A DNA stretch of 45,191 nucleotides from Marinomonas arctica (GCF_003259225.1 NZ_QHJF01000020.1:1-45191); one strand, 5' to 3'; positions 15,691 to 24,472 are shown, counted from the first letter of the stretch. The notes: generated from the letters alone by a model not told the origin. Made by a program: numbers and translations.

Positions 15691-15793
15691 GACGTTGTCC
15701 TTTGCTTTGGCTGTATAATGCTAGCCTTTTTATTGTTGTTTAAGTTATTTATAAGAGCGATTGCTGACTTCTCATCTTAATGAGTTATGTGAT

Positions 15794-15810
15794 TAAATCA
15801 ATTAGATTTA
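15794..15810. promoter_or_regulatory. candidate operator in isomerase/ROK divergent region
   Basis: TAAATCAATTAGATTTA is an inverted repeat with a one-base centre mismatch, followed by another AAATC. ROK regulators of the NagC/Mlc type bind AT-rich palindromes of this sort. The assignment is by position and symmetry only. Confidence 0.35.
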
Positions 15811-15872
15811 TTAAATCCCAGCGATGAGCTGAGAAGGTGTTCGTTTGCGAGCTCAAAATGAGAGTGGATTAT

Positions 15873-17075
15873 ATGAAATCGTCTGGTAGTACCTCAGAAC
15901 AAAGCCGTATATACAACGAGCGAATTATTTTGCATTTGGTGCGTCAGCATCCTGAGATATCCCGAGTCACTATTGCAGAGCGAACTGGCTTAAGCGCTCA
16001 AACGATCTCGGTGATTACCTCGTCTTTGCTTGAGCGGCAGCTATTACAGATTGACGGCAAGGTAAAAGGCCGTCGTGGGCAGCCTTCGGTCAAATTAAGC
16101 ATCAACAAACAAGGCGCTTATGGATTGGGCATTAACGTTGACCGAGACCATATCAGTGCGGCGCTGTTGGATTTTAGTGGTCGCTGTATTTTGTTGTTAG
16201 AGCGCGTGGTGTCTTTTCCGACAGAAATGCTTGCGAAAAAAATCGCTGAAGACTTGATTGAAGAGGTCAAGGCGACCTTAGGGGCAAATTGGAGTAAGGT
16301 GCAGGGCGTTGGGCTGGCCAGACCCGATTATATGGATTCGTGGCTGGAGACTTTAGTAACGGATACCGACCAGCGGGCGGACTTAGACAGGCTAAAAGAA
16401 GCGTTAGCTTACTGGCAGTCTGATGCATTTGAATTTTGGCTAATGCAGTTAACGGGGTTGCCATGTTTTTGTGAGAACGATGCCGTGGCCGCCGCAACCA
16501 GTGAATTATTATTGGCATCAGAGGTGCCACAACGGCATTTCTTTTACCTGTTTGTGAGTACGGCCTGTGGTGGCAGTTTTGTTGCCAATGGCGAGTGTTA
16601 TTTTGGTGCGCATGGCAAAGCTGGCAGTTTTGGTTTGATTCCGTCCGCCACGGGAAAGCATGGCAAGTGGATTCTTGAAGCCTTATCTTTGTCGTCATTG
16701 CGACGTTTTTTTATGGAACAGCAAGCCTTATGGCCAGCTACGCCAGTGGCCTGGCAAGATTCGCAATACACTTGTCTTATTGATCAATGGGCAGAAGAGG
16801 TGGCATTCGAAGTCACACCAGCTTTGGCTTCGGTGATTGCCTTGTATGATCCGGAAGCGATTCTCATTGGTGGGCGTTTACCGACTTGCGTATTGAACGC
16901 TTTAATAGCAAGCATGGAGCGCTCATTGATGGCTCATAGTATGCTGCCATTACCCATAATACGCATCGCCCAAACAGGCCATACGGCGGGAGTGTTGGGG
17001 GCGGCGGTATTGCCCCTGTATGAAACCTTTGCGCCGCAGCAAAATTTGTTGCTTTTAAGTTCAAAAGAAAAGTAG
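15873..17075 (+). CDS. ROK-family transcriptional regulator
   Basis: A protein of about 400 residues. The N-terminal winged helix (VTIAERTGLSAQTISVITSS) is followed by a ROK sugar-kinase-like domain with CENDAVAAATSELL and a glycine-rich turn (STACGGSFVANG). The CxCGxxGC zinc motif usual in ROK proteins is not found after GLIPSATG, and the kinase core is degenerate, so this is a regulator rather than a kinase. ATG 15873 is preferred because GAGTGG lies five bases upstream; ATG 15858 and GTG 15837 are alternatives. It probably senses the sugar handled by the divergent isomerase. The gene ends inside the first unit of a 16-base tandem repeat. Confidence 0.85.
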   Translation: MKSSGSTSEQSRIYNERIILHLVRQHPEISRVTIAERTGLSAQTISVITSSLLERQLLQIDGKVKGRRGQPSVKLSINKQGAYGLGINVDRDHISAALLDFSGRCILLLERVVSFPTEMLAKKIAEDLIEEVKATLGANWSKVQGVGLARPDYMDSWLETLVTDTDQRADLDRLKEALAYWQSDAFEFWLMQLTGLPCFCENDAVAAATSELLLASEVPQRHFFYLFVSTACGGSFVANGECYFGAHGKAGSFGLIPSATGKHGKWILEALSLSSLRRFFMEQQALWPATPVAWQDSQYTCLIDQWAEEVAFEVTPALASVIALYDPEAILIGGRLPTCVLNALIASMERSLMAHSMLPLPIIRIAQTGHTAGVLGAAVLPLYETFAPQQNLLLLSSKEK

Positions 17076-17107
17076 TTCAAAAGAAAAGTAGTTCAAAGGA
17101 AAAGTAA
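17060..17107 (+). repeat. three tandem copies of a 16-base unit
   Basis: TTCAAAAGAAAAGTAG at 17060-17075 and 17076-17091, and a third copy (TTCAAAGGAAAAGTAA) at 17092-17107. The first copy encodes the last residues and stop of the ROK regulator. A further 13-base duplication, ACCATGAGATTAG, lies at 17133-17145 and 17150-17162, the second containing the tyrR start. Confidence 0.9.
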
Positions 17108-17152
17108 TGCTTCGCTCTGAAGCAAGAAAATGACCATGAGATTAGCAATACC

Positions 17153-18649
17153 ATGAGATTAGAAATTCAGTGTGAAGACAGAATTGGTATGGTGCGTGAA
17201 GCCCTTGACCTGTTTATCCCTCATCAAATTGACATGCGTTTGGTTGAAGTGGATACCAAGCGCCGCTGTATTTATTGTGGTTTTTCCGATATCCCTTTTG
17301 CAAAGTTACAGCGGTTATTGGCGGATATTCGTCGTTTAGACAGCGTAGAAGACGTTAAAATCGTTATGTTTACGCCCTCTGAAAGAGAGCACAACGCCCT
17401 TTATACCTTGCTTGAGGCCTTGCCAGATGGCGTGATATCGGTTGATTTAAAAGGTCATATCACCATGGTGACAGAGTTGGCGGCGGAAGATCTTCAGGTG
17501 CCTATTGCGCAGTTGCTGCATAAACCGCTGCAGCACTTTATAAAAGGTATGTATTTTTCTAAAGAGACTTGGGCGAATCCGAAAGAAGGCACGAGCAAGC
17601 GAATACGCATTCGCAATAAAACCCTATTGCTGGAAATGAAGCCGATCTTTGTCTGTGATGACGATGGTATGGCCAACCCTGCAGGAACGGTGATTTACGT
17701 AAAATCGAAAGCACGTTTAGACCGTCAAGCGGACAGCCTAAAACAAGCGCCTGATGCTGAAAATCGCCTAGAAAGCTATTTTTTGCCAGTGGTGACAAAA
17801 AGTGAAGCCATGCGACGAACGCTTCGGCAAGCAAAGGCTTTTGCTGATGTGCCACAGCCTTTGTTTGTGCAAGGGGAAATGGGAACAGGCAAGCGCGATT
17901 TGATCAATGCTTTGTTTCAGTATTGGCATAAAGGCCAAGCTGATTCTGAGGCGCAGCTGGTTATTTGTCCTGCTAGAGACATGACAAGGGATCACCTTCC
18001 GACGTTGGAAAAAAGCTCGGGGTGGTTTGTGATCGAGGACGTTGAGTATTTGAATGATGAGGTTCAAATAGCGTTAGCGAATTGGCTTGCACGTCAACCG
18101 AGTGAGAGTACGAGCTTTGGTGCGCGTATGCGGGTTGTGTGTCTGAGCTCTTTGACACCAGTTCAGTTAGCCGATGGTACTAGAATACAGAAATCGCTGT
18201 ATTTTTCTTTGGCAACGCTGGTGTTATCTGTGCCTTCTTTACGAGAGCGTAAGGACGATCTGGAAGGCTTGGTACAACACATTGTCGCGGCCTTATCGGA
18301 ACGTTATCGCCAGCCCGTGCCCACTATTTCAAAAAGTGCTTTTGTTAAGTTGGCACTTTATGCATGGCCTGGAAATTTAAAAGAGTTACAAAATACGTGT
18401 TTGCAGACATTTTTGACCGTCAAGGACAGGGAATGGCAAGTGGATGATATTTGTCTGCCGGAATGTCATGACTTGATCAATCGCACATTGATTGCCGACT
18501 CATTGGAAGTCACGGTAAAACAATGGGAAGCGGATTTGCTCAAACAACTCTATCCTCGCTTTCCAAGCACAAGAAGATTAGCGAAAGCCGTTGGAATGAG
18601 CCACAGTGCGATAGCGAACAAATTAAAGGAATACGGTATTAGCACATAG
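17153..18649 (+). CDS. tyrR: TyrR-like transcriptional regulator
   Basis: A 498-residue regulator, close to the usual TyrR length of about 513. Order: ACT-like domain (1-75, CEDRIGMVREALDLF), PAS (80-190, LPDGVISVDLKGHITMV), AAA+ (205-430) and a C-terminal helix-turn-helix (TRRLAKAVGMSHSAIANKLK) nearly diagnostic of TyrR. The Walker A loop is GEMGTGKRD. The GAFTGA loop needed to activate sigma-54 is absent, as in TyrR, and the Walker B region (VIEDVEYL) is degenerate. TyrR controls aromatic amino acid transport and metabolism. No such gene is adjacent, so targets lie elsewhere. Confidence 0.88.
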   Translation: MRLEIQCEDRIGMVREALDLFIPHQIDMRLVEVDTKRRCIYCGFSDIPFAKLQRLLADIRRLDSVEDVKIVMFTPSEREHNALYTLLEALPDGVISVDLKGHITMVTELAAEDLQVPIAQLLHKPLQHFIKGMYFSKETWANPKEGTSKRIRIRNKTLLLEMKPIFVCDDDGMANPAGTVIYVKSKARLDRQADSLKQAPDAENRLESYFLPVVTKSEAMRRTLRQAKAFADVPQPLFVQGEMGTGKRDLINALFQYWHKGQADSEAQLVICPARDMTRDHLPTLEKSSGWFVIEDVEYLNDEVQIALANWLARQPSESTSFGARMRVVCLSSLTPVQLADGTRIQKSLYFSLATLVLSVPSLRERKDDLEGLVQHIVAALSERYRQPVPTISKSAFVKLALYAWPGNLKELQNTCLQTFLTVKDREWQVDDICLPECHDLINRTLIADSLEVTVKQWEADLLKQLYPRFPSTRRLAKAVGMSHSAIANKLKEYGIST

Positions 18650-18651
18650 AA

Positions 18652-18681
18652 AAGCCAGACTGGTTTTACCCAGGCTGGCTT
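18652..18681. terminator. hairpin between tyrR and the small membrane protein gene
   Basis: AAGCCAGACTGG (18652-18663) pairs with CCAGGCTGGCTT (18670-18681), 11 of 12 bases, with a six-base loop. It lies three bases after the tyrR stop and 35 bases after the end of the minus-strand small gene. T tracts are short on both sides. Confidence 0.55.
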
Positions 18682-18715
18682 GAGGAGTGCTCGGTTAGTA
18701 TGGAGAATAAAAAAC

Positions 18716-18877
18716 TTAGTATGGACGTCTGTGGCGCGGTACTGGACGACGTTGTTCTTCACGCTCGATTTTAATCGGTTGCAGCTTTGTTTTCGGCTGT
18801 GTTGTCTGTTTCTGGATATTGGCGACCAAGAAAGCAATTGCTGCGCAGGCAACGATGAATAACAAAAATTCAAACAT
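18716..18877 (-). CDS. 53-residue single-pass membrane protein
   Basis: ATG at 18877 (minus strand) with GGAGAAATG five bases ahead, stop at 18716-18718. The first 20 residues (MFEFLLFIVACAAIAFLVAN) are a transmembrane helix. The remaining 33 are soluble, glutamine-rich, then strongly basic, ending RRPVPRHRRPY. The topology would place the basic tail in the cytoplasm. I do not recognise the family. The strong ribosome site, clean membrane-then-basic layout and a hairpin at its 3' end support a real gene. Confidence 0.65.
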   Translation of the reverse strand: MFEFLLFIVACAAIAFLVANIQKQTTQPKTKLQPIKIEREEQRRPVPRHRRPY

Positions 18878-18980
18878 GGCATTTCTCCAAACTAATTATT
18901 CTTTTAACAATCATGGTTCAAAATGATCGTTGGGTAAAGGCATTTATGTTGTCTTTTGGTAACTTTAAACAACAGATATG

Positions 18981-19802
18981 CTACAAGTCATACCTTTTTC
19001 TTAAATAACGTGCAACACCGTCTTCGTCATGATGACCGATAACATCCGTGGCCGCATCTTTGATATGAAGCAAGGCGTTCTCGGTAGCAAACGCCTCATC
19101 AGAGACTGAAAACATCGAGAGATCATTGTCTCCATCTCCAAAGACTAGCATTGTTTGGGCACCGATTTCTGCCTTTAGTTCCATTAATGCCGAACCTTTA
19201 CACACATTGCTGTGATGAATATCTAACCAGAATGCCTCTGGATTATAGATGCCACCGCCAGAATACGCCGTTAAATGGCTGTGTTTTTGGGTATCTTGCA
19301 CAATGTTTTCAATAAACTCTGGTCGTCCCATGGCGCTGATATTGGTGATTTTTGCGTTGTGTGAGAGTTCAGCTAAAGGATGGAGGCTCATGTTTTTGTG
19401 ATTCCCTAACTCATTAGCAATGTGATCGCTCAGATGGCCGCTCAGGGGGGAGTGGTAAACACGATGGGATCCATCGTCTTCTAGACAAAAAACAAAGGGC
19501 GTAACTTGGTTTTCTTCAAAAGAGCTCAGCAGTTCTGAAATATGACTTTGAGACAGAAGGTGACGATGACGATAAAGGTTTTGTTGAGGGTCCCACCATT
19601 CGACACCGTTTTTAAAAATTTGCCAGTTAGGAAAGTCATGCCCTTGGATACATGGCAGCGCGGCAAAACGAGTTCGGCCCGTCGCTATCGTGTAGAAAAC
19701 CCCCGCCGATTTTAAACGCTCAAGCGTCTCAAGTGTGTATTCAGAAAGGCGCTGATGCCGATTTAATAGGGTGCCGTCTAGATCAAATGCCACTAATTCC
19801 AT
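18981..19802 (-). CDS. Cof-type HAD-IIB phosphatase
   Basis: A 273-residue HAD-superfamily hydrolase. Motif I is AFDLDGTLLNRHQRLS, the middle has TIATGRTR (motif II), and VFGDGDNDLSMF is motif IV. The type IIB cap covers residues 85-190. Members dephosphorylate sugar phosphates, flavin or pyridoxal phosphates; specificity is not evident. ATG 19802 is preferred over GTG 19808 because GAGG lies five bases upstream of it. It follows the response regulator only at a distance and on the same strand. Confidence 0.88.
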   Translation of the reverse strand: MELVAFDLDGTLLNRHQRLSEYTLETLERLKSAGVFYTIATGRTRFAALPCIQGHDFPNWQIFKNGVEWWDPQQNLYRHRHLLSQSHISELLSSFEENQVTPFVFCLEDDGSHRVYHSPLSGHLSDHIANELGNHKNMSLHPLAELSHNAKITNISAMGRPEFIENIVQDTQKHSHLTAYSGGGIYNPEAFWLDIHHSNVCKGSALMELKAEIGAQTMLVFGDGDNDLSMFSVSDEAFATENALLHIKDAATDVIGHHDEDGVARYLRKRYDL

Positions 19803-19853
19803 AATCACCTCATACTCTAGGACACCGACTATCGCACTGATTCAGCGAGGTAT

Positions 19854-21278
19854 TCAAGTGTCTTTTTCGTTTTTGCCGTGGTTTTCCTTCATGTTTTTTA
19901 GCCGCTTACTGAGCGCTGGTTGTGAAATGCCTAGCATTCTTGCTGCGAGTGATTGATTACTGTTGGCTCTTTTCATGGCTTCCTCAACCAATAAGTCCGC
20001 CATATTACTCAGTGTCGGTAATGGGCTATGAGGGGGAAAGAGGAGAGTGTTTTCCGAGAGGTCGACGGCTTTTTCTCGGTTGAATAAGGGTTCAAAAGGC
20101 GCGCAGTTTAGTTCATCCGTTGTGCTTTGGCTTACGGCATCGTAAATCAGGGCTTTTAACTCTCGAGCATTGCCTGGAAAAGAGTACTGAGACAAGTTAA
20201 CTGATAGGCTTTTTGGCACCGTTAAGCTTGGCTTGTTCATTTCTTTGCAAGCTAATGTCATAAAGTGATCAATCAATAAAGGAAGGTCAGCCAACCGTTC
20301 TCGTAGCGGTGGAATCGTCACCATATGGGTTTTTAAGCGAAAAAATAAATCTTTACGAAATTTTCCTTCCGCTTGTAGCTGCGATAATTGTTGATGTGTG
20401 GCAACGACGATTCTGGCTTCCATTCTTTTAGGCTTGTCACTTCCAACAGGGTAGTACTCACCTTCTTGCAAAAGGCGTAACAGTTTTACTTGAGAGGCTA
20501 GACTGAGATCACCAATTTCGTCCAGAAATAATGTGCCTCCAGCCGCTTTTTCTACTAGGCCTAGCCGTGTTTTGTCGGCGCCTGTAAAGGCACCACGAGC
20601 GTGTCCAAATAGGGTGTCTGCGAAAACATTGTCATCGACCCCTGCCACGTTGACGCTTACCAGTGGACCAGGACAACGGCTTAGGTCATGAATGACGTTG
20701 GCAATGAGCTCTTTGCCCACACCACTTTCACCAGAAATTAAAACCGGTTGGCGCGTTTTAGCGATTGATTCGATATAACGAAAAGCAGACCACATGGTTT
20801 GATCTGAGGTAATAATGTTGGCAAAGGCATCCGGCTTTTCCAATTCGTTCGATAAGATTTGTGCTCGCAGTGCTTGGTTTTCTAAAGTGAGCTCTTGGGT
20901 GCGAATGGCGCGTTTTAAACCGTCTAGGATTTGGTTTTGGTCTGACGTTTTCACAAAATAGTCAAAGGCGCCTTGTTTGACGCACTCGACAGCGGTATTC
21001 ACTTGATTGACGCCGCTGATAATGATGACACACACATTGGGGTATTCTTCTTTTAGCCAGGCCAACACCTTTTGGCCCGACACTTTGGGCATGGTGAGGT
21101 CGAGCAAAACGAGCCCGATGTCTTCCGTTTCCATGAGTGAAGGAATCTGGCTTGGATCGGAGCAGGTTATTAAATGGTTAAAGCCTTGTATTTCTAGGGT
21201 TAATGACATGCTTCTAAGAAAGGCGATTTCATCATCAACCAATAAAATCTTAAACTGAGGGTAGAGATTATGTTTCAT
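19854..21278 (-). CDS. NtrC-family sigma-54-dependent response regulator
   Basis: A 474-residue activator. Receiver domain (residues 8-125, VLLDLTMP with the phospho-acceptor Asp), AAA+ domain (150-380, Walker A GESGVGKE, intact GAFTGA loop, LFLDEIGDLS) and a Fis-type helix-turn-helix (SLAARMLGISQPALSKRLK). It can contact sigma-54. Its ATG overlaps the kinase stop in ATGA, so the pair is translationally coupled. It most likely binds the two palindromes upstream of the TAXI-TRAP operon, whose promoter is of the sigma-54 type. Confidence 0.93.
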   Translation of the reverse strand: MKHNLYPQFKILLVDDEIAFLRSMSLTLEIQGFNHLITCSDPSQIPSLMETEDIGLVLLDLTMPKVSGQKVLAWLKEEYPNVCVIIISGVNQVNTAVECVKQGAFDYFVKTSDQNQILDGLKRAIRTQELTLENQALRAQILSNELEKPDAFANIITSDQTMWSAFRYIESIAKTRQPVLISGESGVGKELIANVIHDLSRCPGPLVSVNVAGVDDNVFADTLFGHARGAFTGADKTRLGLVEKAAGGTLFLDEIGDLSLASQVKLLRLLQEGEYYPVGSDKPKRMEARIVVATHQQLSQLQAEGKFRKDLFFRLKTHMVTIPPLRERLADLPLLIDHFMTLACKEMNKPSLTVPKSLSVNLSQYSFPGNARELKALIYDAVSQSTTDELNCAPFEPLFNREKAVDLSENTLLFPPHSPLPTLSNMADLLVEEAMKRANSNQSLAARMLGISQPALSKRLKNMKENHGKNEKDT

Positions 21279-23056
21279 GAAAGGCTCTTATTTTTTTTAG
21301 GTAATTCAAAAATATCAGTGTTGCTGAAGGCGCCTTCCATTGCTGTATTTGGCTGATAAACGGGGAAAGACACCGTCACACAAGTCCCTTTACCTACTTC
21401 CGAATCAAAGGCTAATTTCCCTTGATGGGTGTTAATAATCGCGGCAGAAACAGACAGCCCTAATCCAGTTCCACCTTGTTCTCTCTTGGTGGTAAAGAAG
21501 GGGTCGGTTAAGCGAATAAGATTGGCAGGATCAATGCCTTTTCCTTGATCCTCAATGACAATAAGGACCTCTTTCTCATCCAAGCTTAAAGTCGTTGTGA
21601 CACGAATGCTATCTTGGCGTTTTTCTATGGCGTCACAAGCGTTGATAATTAAGTTAATCATTACTTGTTCTACTCGTTGAGCGCTGCCGATGATGATTGG
21701 ATCGCGTTTGTCTACATAAAGTTCAAAGTCATCGGTGGCGTTTCGAATGCTGGTGTCTACCAACCGAATGGCCGTGGACACCACGTCGTTTATGTTAACT
21801 TCTTGAGTGATTTCATTGGGTTCTTCGCGGGCAAAATCTTTTAAGTCGTTTACTATGTTGCGAATGCGCAATGTGCTTTGATCCATTTCGTCTAGTAAAT
21901 ACGGTAACTCCTGACGTAAACGCTCAAACTTAAGGCCCGCGAGTGAAAAACTAGGGTCATTTTGGGCGTGTTTTGCTAAATAGGGTAGCGCATCTATCCA
22001 AGCGGCTTTTAGGATGGGAAGGTTGAGCATCAATAAGCCCGTCGGATTGTTTATTTCGTGAGCCACCCCTGACACAAGTATGCCTAAAGAGGCCATTTTA
22101 TCCGCTTGAATAAGTTGTTCTTGCTGTGATTTTAGCTGATTAGAGCGCTTTTCTACTTCTTTTCTCAGCATCGCGTTCCATATGCTTATGGCACCGATGG
22201 CGAGCAACAAAGCGATAATGATAGAAGCCGCGTACAGCCCTAATTTTTTCCATGGAAAAGGCGCTGGCTCTAAGGCTCCAAACCATTTTTCGTAAATTTG
22301 TTGTTGCTTACCGGTATTTTTGAGGATGGCTAGGCCTTCGTTAAACAGAGCGATAATGTCTTCGTTTTTGGGCAATGCACCATAACTTAAGCGTTGGCCC
22401 GATATTGGGCTGGCGATGGCATGGATATTATTGAGCTGCATTTCTTTGCTTAGATAAAGGCTAGGAGAGTTTGCCGTTAATGCGTAGTCGTGTTTTCCTG
22501 ATGCCAATAAACGCAGTGCTTCAGCGTGAGTTTGAACGGGGATGATGATGGCCTGAATATTATTATCAATTAGGTATTCGTGCATGATGCTGGCGTTTTG
22601 GATCATCACTTCTTTATTTTTGAGCTGCGTTACATCGTTGATAACGGGGGAGTCTTTGCGAGCAAATATTGAGTAATTTACGATGGAATGTGCAGATGAA
22701 AAACGAATGCTCCGAGCTCGTTCATCGGAATAAGCAATGCCTTGAAGAACATCTAAACGACCAGAATGTAGGTCTTCAAATATGGTTTGCCAATCGGCCA
22801 TTTCTATTTCGATATGAACCCCCATCACTTCTGCAATGGCTTGTGTGAGTTCAACTGTGTAGCCCGTTGGCTCACCGTCCTCTCCCGCAAATTCGTAAGG
22901 CGGAAAATTATAATCTGCCCCTACGGAAATCACCCTTTTTCCAGCCAGTACTGCCGCATTGCTGTCTCTTGCAGAGAGCGGACTGGATAAGGACGCCAAG
23001 CCTAAAAATAAACACAATAAAGAGGCCAAAGTACGTATTGTTAATGAGCTTAGCAT
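21275..23056 (-). CDS. sensor histidine kinase with periplasmic solute-binding domain
   Basis: A 593-residue membrane kinase. Signal-type segment at residues 5-28; a family 3 solute-binding domain at 40-265 (VGADYNFPPYEF to KWFGALE), which would sit in the periplasm; transmembrane helix about 272-292; coiled coil; HisKA with phospho-acceptor in GVAHEINNP (no separate PAS seen); HATPase with NACDAI, DQGKGI and GGTGLGL. It probably senses the substrate, or a related amino acid-like compound, of the divergent TAXI-TRAP transporter and signals to the coupled sigma-54 regulator. Confidence 0.92.
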   Translation of the reverse strand: MLSSLTIRTLASLLCLFLGLASLSSPLSARDSNAAVLAGKRVISVGADYNFPPYEFAGEDGEPTGYTVELTQAIAEVMGVHIEIEMADWQTIFEDLHSGRLDVLQGIAYSDERARSIRFSSAHSIVNYSIFARKDSPVINDVTQLKNKEVMIQNASIMHEYLIDNNIQAIIIPVQTHAEALRLLASGKHDYALTANSPSLYLSKEMQLNNIHAIASPISGQRLSYGALPKNEDIIALFNEGLAILKNTGKQQQIYEKWFGALEPAPFPWKKLGLYAASIIIALLLAIGAISIWNAMLRKEVEKRSNQLKSQQEQLIQADKMASLGILVSGVAHEINNPTGLLMLNLPILKAAWIDALPYLAKHAQNDPSFSLAGLKFERLRQELPYLLDEMDQSTLRIRNIVNDLKDFAREEPNEITQEVNINDVVSTAIRLVDTSIRNATDDFELYVDKRDPIIIGSAQRVEQVMINLIINACDAIEKRQDSIRVTTTLSLDEKEVLIVIEDQGKGIDPANLIRLTDPFFTTKREQGGTGLGLSVSAAIINTHQGKLAFDSEVGKGTCVTVSFPVYQPNTAMEGAFSNTDIFELPKKNKSLS

Positions 23057-23173
23057 GGGTGAAATGTCTTTTTTATTAATGTTATTGAAGCGAATACTAA
23101 CGGTATGGACAGAATAAAAAAAGCATGGGAAAGGAAAATAGGAATACGTAATGAGCTTAAATTTTTTTGCAAT

Positions 23174-23205
23174 ATAACAAAAGTTATAGCCATAGCTTTT
23201 GTTAT
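23174..23205. promoter_or_regulatory. upstream activator palindrome 1
   Basis: ATAACAAAAG (23174-23183) and CTTTTGTTAT (23196-23205) form a perfect inverted repeat with a 12-base centre. It contains AGTTATAG, also present in palindrome 2. Its centre lies about 200 bases before the predicted transcription start of the TAXI gene. Confidence 0.55.
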
Positions 23206-23270
23206 TAAGTGTATGGAGTGTGCATATTTCGTAGGCTCTAGTTGACAGTTTCTTTTCAAACGTCTTTTTT

Positions 23271-23288
23271 CTATAACTTAAGTTATAG
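23271..23288. promoter_or_regulatory. upstream activator palindrome 2
   Basis: CTATAACTTAAGTTATAG is a perfect 18-base palindrome about 110 bases before the predicted sigma-54 start. Spacing and symmetry fit an enhancer site for the NtrC-family regulator encoded next to it. Confidence 0.65.
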
Positions 23289-23364
23289 TTTTGAACGCAA
23301 GTAAATATGTGTTTTTATCTTATTATTTTCATAAATATCAATTGGTTAGAGTTTTTTATGGAGT

Positions 23365-23380
23365 TGGCATTTAACTTGCC
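23365..23380 (+). promoter_or_regulatory. sigma-54 (-24/-12) promoter of the TAXI-TRAP operon
   Basis: TGGCATTTAACTTGCC matches the consensus TGGCACG-N4-TTGCW with the exact 12-base spacing between GG (23366) and GC (23378). The predicted start is near 23391, giving a 44-base leader to the ATG at 23435. Confidence 0.85.
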
Positions 23381-23434
23381 ATACAGCATCCGTCACATGA
23401 CATTATTTTAAATACCGGAATGCTTGAGGATTCT

Positions 23435-24406
23435 ATGATAATTAAAAAAACACTATTTAAAGCTTTGTTTGTACCTGCGATAGCGGGCGCTTCTATGTTG
23501 TCTATGGCCGACACGCAGTTTGTTTCGATTGGCACGGGTGGTGTAACAGGGGTCTATTACCCAGCAGGCGGTTCAATTTGCCGTATGTTGAACAAAGATC
23601 GTGAAGAGCATGGCATTCGTTGTTCTGCCGAATCGACGGGTGGTTCGGGTTACAACGTTAACAGCATCCGCGCTGGTGAATTGGAGTTTGGTGTTGCTCA
23701 GTCTGATGTTCAAACGGCCGCGCTAGAAGGTACTGGGCAGTTTGAGGGGAATCCTTTTCCAGAGTTGCGTTCTGTATTCTCTTTGCATCCAGAACCGATT
23801 CATCTAATGGCGCGTGCAGATTCCGGTATTAAGACATTTGATGACCTTGCTGGCAAGCGCGTTAATATTGGCAACCCTGGCTCAGGTAACCGCTCTATGA
23901 TGGAATTGTTAATGGCAGAAAAAGGCTGGACGACAGCGGATTTTTCCATTGCCGCCGAGTTAAAAGCGTCTGAGCAAGCGCAAGGTATTTGTGATGATAA
24001 GTTTGATGTGACCATTTATGTCTCCGGTCTGCCAAATGGCGTTGCTCAAGAAGCAGCCACGACTTGTGATATCAAATTAATTCCAATGAACGGGCCTGCT
24101 TCTCTTGCCGTTATGCAAAAAAATAGCGCTTTCTCACAAGCGATTATTCCAGCCGGAATGTACACAGGAAACGACCAAGATATTGCGACATTTGGACCCA
24201 AAGCGACCATAGTGACGTCCGCTAACGTTTCTGATGAAGTGGTTTATCAACTGACGAAATCTGTTTTTGAAAACTTAGATTCGTTTAAGCGTTTACACCC
24301 CGCCTTCGATCGCCTTGAGCCACTTGAAATGGTTCACACTTCCCTTGTGGCGCCATTGCACCCAGGTGCTGTGCGTTACTACCGAGAAAAAGGTTATATC
24401 AAGTAA
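23435..24406 (+). CDS. TAXI-family TRAP transporter solute receptor
   Basis: A periplasmic binding protein of 323 residues. Signal peptide residues 1-26 (MIIKKTLFKALFVPAIAGAS, then MLSMA) with cleavage before DTQ. The mature protein has the TAXI hallmarks VSIGTGGVTGVYYPAGG and GSGYNVNSIRAGELEFGVAQ. ATG 23435 is preferred over 23420 because TTGAGG precedes it at the right distance. It delivers substrate to the fused permease encoded next. The ligand of this clade is unknown; glutamate-like compounds are one possibility for the family. Confidence 0.93.
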   Translation: MIIKKTLFKALFVPAIAGASMLSMADTQFVSIGTGGVTGVYYPAGGSICRMLNKDREEHGIRCSAESTGGSGYNVNSIRAGELEFGVAQSDVQTAALEGTGQFEGNPFPELRSVFSLHPEPIHLMARADSGIKTFDDLAGKRVNIGNPGSGNRSMMELLMAEKGWTTADFSIAAELKASEQAQGICDDKFDVTIYVSGLPNGVAQEAATTCDIKLIPMNGPASLAVMQKNSAFSQAIIPAGMYTGNDQDIATFGPKATIVTSANVSDEVVYQLTKSVFENLDSFKRLHPAFDRLEPLEMVHTSLVAPLHPGAVRYYREKGYIK

Positions 24407-24441
24407 ATATTCTGTTGCATGACATTTCATGCGGTTTGAAT

Positions 24442-24472
24442 GAAGCACCTATCTTGCGATGGGTGCTTTTTG
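24442..24472 (+). terminator. hairpin between receptor and permease genes
   Basis: AGCACCTATC (24444-24453) pairs with GATGGGTGCT (24458-24467) with one mismatch, followed by five T. It probably attenuates readthrough so that the receptor is made in excess over the permease. Confidence 0.75.

Noticed and set aside
16267..16698. A 143-residue minus-strand frame inside the ROK gene
   Set aside because: It is antisense to a recognised regulator, with composition expected from the opposite strand, and has no start signal.
17060..17107. 16-base tandem repeat considered as a CRISPR or iteron array
   Set aside because: Units are directly abutting without spacers, only three in number, and include a stop codon; no replication gene is near.
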